40,021 nt of DNA from Poteriospumella lacustris. Taxonomy: Eukaryota > Sar > Chrysophyceae > Chromulinales > Dinobryaceae. Each line of letters begins with the position of its first letter. The first letter of the stretch is position 1. The notes beneath the pieces were generated by a model. That model was not told the DNA's origin and made no database searches. It was given only the letters and a program-made list of their open reading frames with translations. Positions 33,601 through 40,021 of the stretch are shown here, piece after piece. Location of the stretch: positions 1 to 40,021 of the forward strand of contig SMOI01000284.1 in the NCBI GenBank assembly GCA_008000375.1. The letters run 5' to 3'. A program made the position numbers and the translations under genes.

Positions 33601-34210
33601 CTATCGTGGGCACTTGGGTCGCAAGGCCGCGAAGCGTTGGGCCTTGAAGCGCGCGGAGTTGGGCGCGATGCATGCGCTGCTGAACGCGACGGCGATCACG
33701 ATCCAGCGATACTACCGCGGCTACCGCGCGCGCGTGTTCACGATCATCAAGCGAATGGAGATGGCGCAGTTCATCGCGCTCATGCGTGTGCAGGAGTCGC
33801 AACAGGACGAAGAGGTCTACTGGCAGACGCACCCGTGGTCGCGCTTCAAGCGCCGCCAACGCGAATGGTGGCACACGAAGTTCGAGAAATTGCGCGGCAC
33901 AGACAGTGGCGTGCTGGGTGGCGCGCGGTTGACGGAGGAGGAAGAGGCGCGTGCCCAGGGCAAGTCACTGGAGGAGATTCGACGTGCAATCGAGGGCTTG
34001 GACGAGCTGGACGAAGACGGCGAGAGCACCGTGGCCGATGGCGGCGCGGGCGGCAGCGTGGCGAACGACCTCGACACGTTGACCGAAGGTGGCGAGTCGT
34101 ATCGTCGTTCGCGTCGCGGCGGCGGCGGCGGTGTCGGCGGTAGCAGTGCCCGCACGATGGGCAGTGACGCGGCTGTGTCGGTGGCAGACGACGACACGAT
34201 CGCCTCGTAG
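21677..34210 (+). CDS. Giant (about 4,108-residue) coiled-coil/IQ protein, probable flagellar component
   Basis: Four exons: 21677-22045, 22113-22265, 22326-30751, 30832-34210. Introns of 67, 60 and 80 bp are all GT-AG and the frame is kept throughout; the third splits an Ile codon at a gtaagt donor that would otherwise read as a stop. Visible parts: a degenerate EF-hand near residues 299-326; an alpha/beta-hydrolase-like domain at about 689-1050 with a nucleophile elbow MGFGTGG (Gly792 where Ser is expected), Asp983 and His1027; charged coiled coils at about 1188-1323, 1440-1750 and 2570-2750; a module (W-x3-D-x2-L-x-P-x2-Y, then CPF/LSK-x-x-(I/L)...P) repeated four times at about 1772, 2024, 2927 and 3053; three IQ-type calmodulin-binding motifs at about 3883-3955 (LQRVYRGHLGRKA, IQRYYRGYRARV); and Gly/Ala/Ser-rich linkers. 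I recognise no named orthologue. Size, coiled coils and IQ motifs suggest an axonemal scaffold, which is inference. Confidence 0.82.
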
Positions 34211-34325
34211 CGAGTGCTCCAGCGAGCGCGGGGCGAGTGACTGCGGTTGCATTGTAAATAGAAATATTTAAGCAAAGGGCTTACGGCCATAGGTCGTGGT
34301 GGTGGGGGGGGGAGGAAGCGAAGAA
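33942..34325. repeat. Direct repeat, left copy (3' end of giant gene)
   Basis: The last ~265 bp of coding sequence plus about 115 bp of 3' flank of the giant gene. It is repeated with few changes at 36502-36893. Confidence 0.88.
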
Positions 34326-34791
34326 TGGTTTTCTCGTTCTGACTGGTACGGTGAAAACAGGAAGGGGAAGGGGCCTATTGATTGAAAGATTTTCGAATAG
34401 AATTCTCTCATAATCGCTCAGAACCACCACCCTATGCACGTCAATAACTACACGAACTAGAAAACCTAAATACTAAAATGAGTGTTCTGTTCGTGTGCAT
34501 CTGTCCATATTCTCATATGTACACTGAGTACGAAATTCATAATAGTATTACCTTATTCCAGTAGTTCTGTATGTACGTAGTCCGTATTCCGCTCCCGCCG
34601 CTCCCGCCGCTCCCGGTCCCCGGTCCCCGGTCCCCGGTCCCCGGTCCCCGGTTGTTAGAAGATATGGGATAAGTGTCATTATGGGAGAAGATTGAAGCGC
34701 AACTCGTTGCATTTCGCCCATTTGCGGTTGCTTTTTGGAGGCAGAAACCACAACATTTTCTGATCTGTCAAAGATTATCACCTCTCAAATC
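34211..34791. other. 3' flank of giant gene and upstream of GTPase
   Basis: 581 bp. Base composition drops sharply to AT-rich after about 34330. Near 34585-34650 lie two short GC-rich tandem repeats (gctcccgcc-type and ggtcccc-type). No gene was seen. Confidence 0.4.
34588..34652. repeat. Two adjacent microsatellite-like arrays
   Basis: About two and a half units of gctcccgcc are followed directly by five units of the 7-mer ggtcccc. They stand out as a GC-only patch in AT-rich DNA, between the giant gene and the GTPase gene. Confidence 0.8.
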
Positions 34792-35903
34792 ATGTTGTTT
34801 GTTATTCTTGGAAAAGTGGGAGCTGGAAAGAGTACTCTTGTGAATAAACTGACAGCTTGAATGATGCTCATGTGGAACACAACATTACCGAAGATGGAAC
34901 CAACGAGGTAAAAGTCTACGGAGAACGATTCGTTGATACTCCTGGCTTGGACAGCAAGCAGTGGAGAACAGGTTGTCAATCCATCAAAGATGTTGTGGGA
35001 TCCAAGAAGTTTGTGGTTGTATTTGCAATCAGCAAAAGAGATGGGAGAATCAATAATGTGTACGATGCCATTGGTGAGATCTTGAAATCATGTGTGCATT
35101 CAAAGCTGATAGTTGTGTGGACGAATACTGCTGAGAGTCCTGAGATTTTTGAAAGACACAAAACAAATGTGGGTGCAAAGTTTGGAACCACGTTGATTAC
35201 TCAGATTGACTCTGAAGACGTTGATCTCAAAACAAGATTGTTGGAAACTGGAGACAATGAAGCCAACTTCAACAGCTTCCAAGTTGCTGCTCCGCTATTG
35301 GTGCCAGTGATCAAGGCAGGACGGGCGACTACTTCCTCGTCCGTGGCAGCTGCAACAAAGGCCCCAAAGAAGGATCCGAAGGCTACTCTTGGATTTATGA
35401 AGCGAAACCTTCGTATGTTCAGCTCCTGGGAGAGCCTCAAGCCTAATTGGTCTGCCCGCGTTAAATCAAGATTCGCAACTAGGACGGGTACCTCATTGAA
35501 TGATCTGTGCAACATGAAATCCAAGAATCCCAATTTGTTCAAGCACTTGACACAGATGGGTGATGCATTCCTGAAGGCCATGTTCTATGCAACCGTTTTC
35601 AATCTGGGAATTCAACCTGAGCGCGAGCTTGCATCTCTCTCTCAAGAAATGCTGGGTAATGGTGAGAACGATGTGATGAACACGTTTTTCGATAAGTACG
35701 CTCCGCCTGAGATGAAAGCCGATATGTCTGGCCCAGATACAAAATATGGTGAGCATTCCAAGGCTGATTTTGTTGAAGCCTTGGTCGAGTACATTGCGCT
35801 TGAGAATAATCATGAGATGTACACTTTTGTTTTGACGGAACTCATTGGTGATGGTATCAGTAGATTGAATACGAAAAGCCACACTGTTGCTCCTGTGAAG
35901 TAG
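34792..35903 (+). pseudogene. P-loop GTPase gene with a frameshift (GIMAP/AIG1-like)
   Basis: The ATG at 34792 opens a frame with a perfect P-loop, LGKVGAGKSTLVNKL, that stops at a TGA (34858-34860). From 34857 a different frame continues with no further stop for 347 codons: it carries the G3 motif FVDTPGLDS about 30 residues on, a hydrophobic strand KFVVVFAISKRDG, and a G4-like strand LIVVWTNTAES that lacks the usual NKxD. The remaining 200 residues are helical and unrecognised. One missing base between G1 and G3 explains the break. No acceptable intron bridges it. Either the gene is a young pseudogene or there is a sequencing error; the long intact remainder favours a recent event. It lies in AT-richer DNA than its neighbours, flanked by direct repeats. 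Confidence 0.65.
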
Positions 35904-36501
35904 ATTGTAGTATTGATATTTGTTTGTGACGCTATCGATACTCAAGAACGTTTAGATCGCCTACAACAGGGCTGCATCCTACACCTTGCCCTCTGCCAAC
36001 CAACTGAACTTAACACTCCCGTAATACCTCTTTCATTCATTACAAAAAGAATCATCAAATATACTTCCCACCATTAGAACGATCTATTTTGACTTGACAG
36101 AAAAGTTTTCCAGATGCCGTAATCATAATTAAAAGCTTAATTAAATTGCAGAAGATTTGCAGATACCTGCTCGAACGAATTGCTTCCATCCATTCGCTTG
36201 CCTTCGTTGGTCAACTTTTCTTCTCTGCACAATTCATTCGTCAACAATATCTTCAACTGTATCGTTGATTCAGCACGCACTGCATCATGTACCTTCGATA
36301 GCTGCATAAATGGAACAATTCTACTGATAATTTGTCAGACAAGATAGCTATGATGGGCTTTCCCATAGCTTCCAGTGCACACATGGATGGTTCACCGTTC
36401 AAACGGGATAGTGCCAAAAATGATGTCAATGGTGTTGGCGGATACAACAAATGATGTTGCTATTGTTGAGGTAACTTTACAGAAGGAGGTGGAAGGAGAA
36501 A
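35904..36501. other. AT-rich spacer right of the GTPase gene
   Basis: 598 bp without a convincing gene, ending where the second copy of the giant gene's 3' end begins. Short open frames carry no motif. Confidence 0.4.
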
Positions 36502-36893
36502 GAAGAGGCGCGTGCCCAGGGCAAGTCGTTGGAGGAGATTCGACGTGCGATCGAGGGCTTGGACGAGCTGGACGAAGACGGCGAGAGCACCGTGGCCGAT
36601 GGCGGCGCGGGCGGCAGCACAGCGAACGACCTCGACACGTTGACCGAAGGTGGCGAGTCGTATCGTCGTTCGCGTCGCGGCGGCGGCGGCGGCGGTGTCG
36701 GCGGCAGCAGTGTGCGTGCTAGCACCCGCACGATGGGCAGTGACGCGGCCGTGTCGGTGGCAGACGACGACACGATCGCCTCGTAGCGAGTGCTCCAGCG
36801 AGCGCGGGGCGAGCGACAGCGGTTGCATTGTAAATAGAAATAATTAAGCAATAGGCTTACTGTCATCGGTCGTGGTGGGGGGGGGGAGGCGAA
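36502..36893 (+). pseudogene. Duplicate of the giant gene's 3' end
   Basis: Near-identical to 33942-34325: the same EARAQGKSLEEIRRAIEGLDE coding stretch, stop codon and 3' flank. It differs by scattered substitutions and two insertions, one GGC and one of 12 bp, both multiples of three, so the terminal reading frame of about 90 codons is intact. There is no start codon or upstream exon, and a stop (TAA) lies just upstream in frame. It is either a segmental duplicate, left by an event that placed the GTPase island between the copies, or an allele wrongly assembled in tandem. Confidence 0.8.
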
Positions 36894-36950
36894 GAAAAGC
36901 ACCACTGCAACAGGCGCATTCGTTCTTACAGATATTGTGCGCGTCGTTGA

Positions 36951-38776
36951 TCAGTGCGAGGACATGCCGACGGCTCCTTTGAAGGCGGCGTCGAGGACTT
37001 CGCTCAGCGTGGGATGCGTGTGCGTCTACAACAGGCAGTGAGTCAGCGTCATGGAGAACAAGCGATGCAGCATCATGGGCCACAGACGACGTATGTACGT
37101 ACCATCATGGCCAGCTGCTGCACGGTGGTGCCCGCCATCATCGCGTTGGCGCATTCTTGAATCAAATCGGCGGCGTGCAAACCGATGATGTGCACGCCCA
37201 GCACTTCGCCGGTGTCCTTTCGGTACAAGACCTTGGCGATTCCGTCGCCTTCGTTCTCGGCCAGCGCCTTGGAATTCGCTCGGAAATGGCCGGTGGACTT
37301 GCCCAGGGCGAAGCCATCCTTCTTGGCCAAGTCCTGCGCCTGTGGCTCCGACAGACCCACCATGGCGATCTCCGGATGCGTGAAACACGCGGCGGGGATG
37401 TGCAAGTGGTTCACGCGATGGCTGTGGCCCAAGATGTTCTCCACTGCGGAGATTCCCTGCGCCGACGCCGCGTGCGCCAACATCATTTTGCCGTTGGCGT
37501 CTCCGATGCAATAGACGTGCGGCAGCACCCGGGCCTGCGCAGGGTCCTTGTGCGTCATCACCTGCATGTGGTCGTTCACCGTGACGAAGCCGCGGTCCGT
37601 TTCGATGCCCGCAGCAGGGAGATTCAGTGTACCTGGGACCATTCATGAGGGGAAGAGTGAGATGTAGGATGAGCAACACGGCGCAGCGTGCGAAAATGAG
37701 AGAGAGGGCGACAAGCGAAGGCGTACCGGTGTTGGGGACACGACCGGTGGCGACCATGCACGCGTCGACCTCCAAGGTCTCCTTGTGCTCCTTGGTCTTG
37801 GCATCGATCATTTTGATGGTCACGGGCTTGACGCCTGGGATGCCAGGGGTAACTTCAGAGGCAAAGACACCCAACCGCGAGTCGATGGCCCGCGGTTTGA
37901 TCAAGAGACGGTCCGCCAACCGACGAATCTCAGGATCGAAGGTGGGCATGAGGTTGTCCATCGCCTCAATAAAGGTCACTTCAGAGCCCAGCGCCTGTCA
38001 AAGAGAGAGCACAAACGAGATGCAGATGAGTGGCGACTCACACGACATGGGCGTTGATCACCTACCGTGTACACGTCGGAAAACTCCAAACCGATGTATC
38101 CCGAGCCAATAATCGCCACATATTGAGGAACAAAGCCCAACTGCAGGCCGCCGTCAGAAGTAAAGACGGTCTTTTCATCGGCTTGGACGCCCTTGGGAAC
38201 GAATGGGACGCTGCCGGGGGCCAGAATGATGTCCTTCGCGGTGATGATCTTTCCGGAATCCGCCAGCTTCACCTCGTGGGGTTGATTGGTCATTTGACCA
38301 AGGCTATCGATGACATCGACACCCTGGGCTTTCAAGGAAGATTCCAGATTGGTCTTCACACGACTAGCCAGCTGTGCGGCGTGGTTCGCCACACCGGCGC
38401 GGTCGAATTGCACGTCGCTGACGGAAATTCCGAACGATTTCAAGTGATGCGCATCCTTCATTTCGCGAATACGACCAGCCGCTGCTAACAGAGCCTTCGA
38501 AGGAACACATCCGCGGTTAACACAAGTTCCGCCGACATCTTTACCGGTCAGAACAGCGGTCTTTAATCCGTTTGCGCGCGCATGCAACGCTGCACCATGA
38601 CCACCAACACCGCAACCAACAATGACCAAGTCATAATCGAATGACCCCGACGCCATAAGTTTCAAAGTGTTCCCAAAGGACCTTGTCGGTGAAGATCGCA
38701 AGTGAAATCCACTGACGACGGTCACCGACGTCAACGTGACTACGAGAATCGATAACACATACAGCACGACGCCCAT
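36951..38776 (-). CDS. Plastid dihydrolipoyl dehydrogenase (E3 of pyruvate dehydrogenase)
   Basis: Four exons: 38776-38066, 37994-37727, 37632-37103, 37025-36951; introns of 71, 94 and 77 bp, all GT-AG; 527 residues. FAD-binding motif [14 protein letters not shown], redox disulfide [16 protein letters not shown]-binding site [20 protein letters not shown], second FAD motif [20 protein letters not shown], and the C-terminal His-Glu pair [11 protein letters not shown] are all present, so it should be active. It reoxidises dihydrolipoamide with NAD+. The sequence follows the plastid/cyanobacterial type. Residues 1-23 form a signal peptide ending TVVSG, followed by [13 protein letters not shown], rich in Ser/Arg: a bipartite leader with Phe at +1 as used for import into red-type secondary plastids. 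The enzyme body starts at about residue 46 (FDYDLVIVG). Confidence 0.93.
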
Positions 38777-39302
38777 CTTCAGTCAGCTTCCTTTACAAGG
38801 CTTAATTATCAATACTTCGTGTGCTGAAATCCTTGTGGTTGTCTTTTGGTTCACAAGTAGCGACGAAGGCGATGGATGCAAGAACTCGTCGCTCTCGGCG
38901 GCGCTGCTGGTGACGCTGCGTGCTCGTCATCGTGCACATCACTTCGTCACGGACAGATGGTGCAATTCGCCTATAAGCTGGCGAAGCTTTCCTGAGATTT
39001 CGTCTCCTTCTGCTGGTTGCATTCACGATGACGACGACGATGGCGAGATGGTCACGGTCGGGTCACTGACTGGAGCCGATCTGCGATCTACAGTATCTAC
39101 TGTACGAGGGAACAGAATCCTTTCGGCACCAGACAGCTGCGGATGTTGAAGATTCAGAAGCGGGATAGATGCATTGATGGACTCTGTTCTTTTCGTCTCC
39201 TCGATTCTGATCCATTCCTGTTTACAAGAACGCAGTGTCGTGCGGAGTGTATTGTGGAGCGTATTGCACGACGTTGAGATGACGGTTGGGTTTCCCATCA
39301 CG
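38777..39302. other. Divergent intergenic region
   Basis: 526 bp between the plastid dehydrogenase (minus) and the pseudouridine synthase (plus); both promoters should lie here. The synthase frame is open back to about 39150, so part may be coding if an upstream ATG is used. Other frames show no domain. Confidence 0.4.
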
Positions 39303-40021
39303 ATGTTGAAAAGGTGGTTCACGAGGATCTCCCGAATGACGCCAGCTCTCTATTTCCAGGCCCCCAGAACTGGACCGCTCAGTGCAATCATTGCGGAACA
39401 TTTGAGTCTACCTTCGTCGAAAGCCCAGGAACTGATTGCTGTCGGAGCGACATATTATCAACCAAAAGCGGAGCTAACGACAGAACATTTCGACAAGGAA
39501 ACTCTTCACTTACGGCGGGTGATGAACGACTTTGTGGTTTCTGAAGGCGACGCCATTCGAGCGTACCCCGCCCCTCGTAGACATTCCACCGTGATCGACG
39601 ACGTCTTGTCCTCGAAGGCGTTCTCATGGGAAGACTACATCCTTCGTGAAAGTGAGCATTATGTGATCGTTAACAAACCTGCAGGTCTGTCATGCCACGC
39701 CTCTGCCGAGAACTTGGTGGACAACGTCCTGTGGCGCCTGAAGGAGCACCTCGACCGAAGAGAAGCACCCGCGTCTACCGCAGAAGCAGCCTCACCAACG
39801 CTGCCATCAGAACCTGCTCCTTTGCCCAATGTTGGTCTGTACTTGCCTCAGCGGCTGGACACAGACACATCGGGCTTGCTGCTCGTGGCGAAGTCGGAGG
39901 CGTGGATCTCGCGGTTGGGCAAGTACTTGCAGGAGAAGAAGTACCGCAAATGGTACAAGTTACTGCTCTGCTATCAGGCTTCACCCGCGGCTGTCCAAGA
40001 CGTAATGAATGGATCTCTTCC
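39303..40021 (+). CDS. RluA-family pseudouridine synthase (5' part, runs off window)
   Basis: Open from the ATG at 39303 to the window edge, 239 residues. The N-terminus (MLKRWFTRISRM) is basic and amphipathic, possibly a mitochondrial or plastid presequence. An S4-like RNA-binding segment follows (LSLPSSKAQELIAVGATYYQ). The catalytic domain begins with YVIVNKPAGLSCH and reaches the family signature LPQRLDTDTSGLLLVAKS, with the catalytic Asp in RLDTDTSG, then KKYRKWYKLLL. It should convert uridine to pseudouridine in rRNA or tRNA. In-frame ATGs also occur at 39279 and 39177, so the start is not certain. A 30-residue Ala/Pro/Ser-rich insert lies before the RLD motif, longer than in bacterial RluA. 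The C-terminus is outside the window. Confidence 0.88.
   Translation, partial: MLKRWFTRISRMTPALYFQAPRTGPLSAIIAEHLSLPSSKAQELIAVGATYYQPKAELTTEHFDKETLHLRRVMNDFVVSEGDAIRAYPAPRRHSTVIDDVLSSKAFSWEDYILRESEHYVIVNKPAGLSCHASAENLVDNVLWRLKEHLDRREAPASTAEAASPTLPSEPAPLPNVGLYLPQRLDTDTSGLLLVAKSEAWISRLGKYLQEKKYRKWYKLLLCYQASPAAVQDVMNGSL

Noticed and set aside
31337-33874. 845-codon open frame on the minus strand
   Set aside because: It lies antisense to exon 4 of the giant gene, is made of Arg/Leu/Val/His-rich low-complexity peptide, and arises from the G/C-ending codons of the real gene.

Overview
This is nuclear DNA of a eukaryote. Genes on both strands are interrupted by short GT-AG introns (60-94 bp), there is a stand-alone eukaryotic 5S rRNA gene, and the proteins include beta-tubulin, a TBC Rab-GAP and large axoneme-type proteins. 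Two features point to a plastid-bearing, flagellated alga or protist with a red-type secondary plastid, most likely a stramenopile. The first is a dihydrolipoyl dehydrogenase of the plastid type whose N-terminus looks like a bipartite leader (signal peptide, then a Phe right after the predicted cleavage site). The second is a secreted protein made of PT-rich 20-residue repeats of a kind common in stramenopiles. The species cannot be named from the sequence alone.

Layout. 1-659 (-): 5' part of a secreted PT-repeat protein that runs off the window. 1188-2846 (+): protein with sperm-tail PG-rich (STPG) motifs. 3042-9034: three direct copies of a two-exon SUFU-domain gene (all -), with about 1.45 kb of decayed gene fragments between copies 1 and 2, including frameshifted cyclic-nucleotide-binding remnants. 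9221-10432 (+): unknown protein. 10840-12267 (+): TBC1D22/Gyp1-type Rab-GAP. 12627-13970 (-): beta-tubulin. 14794-16545 (-): Sel1-repeat protein. 16707-16824 (+): 5S rRNA. 16929-18184 (+): secreted tandem phosphatase-like protein. 18540-18917 (-): small KH protein. 19328-20365 (+): R3HCC1-like RNA-binding protein. 20454-21251 (-): WW-domain membrane protein. 21677-34210 (+): a four-exon gene for a giant protein of about 4,108 residues with coiled coils, an embedded catalytically dead alpha/beta-hydrolase-like domain, a four-times-repeated module and C-terminal IQ motifs. 34211-36501: an AT-richer island with a frameshifted P-loop GTPase gene, bounded by two copies of the giant gene's 3' end. 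36951-38776 (-): plastid dihydrolipoyl dehydrogenase in four exons. 39303-end (+): RluA-family pseudouridine synthase, running off the window.

How the genes fit together. There are no operons; neighbours are mostly divergent or convergent. A loose theme is the flagellum/cytoskeleton (STPG protein, beta-tubulin, giant IQ/coiled-coil protein), but this is inference from domain type. The most unusual items are the giant protein, the mosaic SUFU triplication, the 5S gene lying 105 bp upstream of a protein start codon, the phosphatase-like protein with one degenerate and one intact active-site loop, and the duplicated 3' end that flanks the GTPase island.
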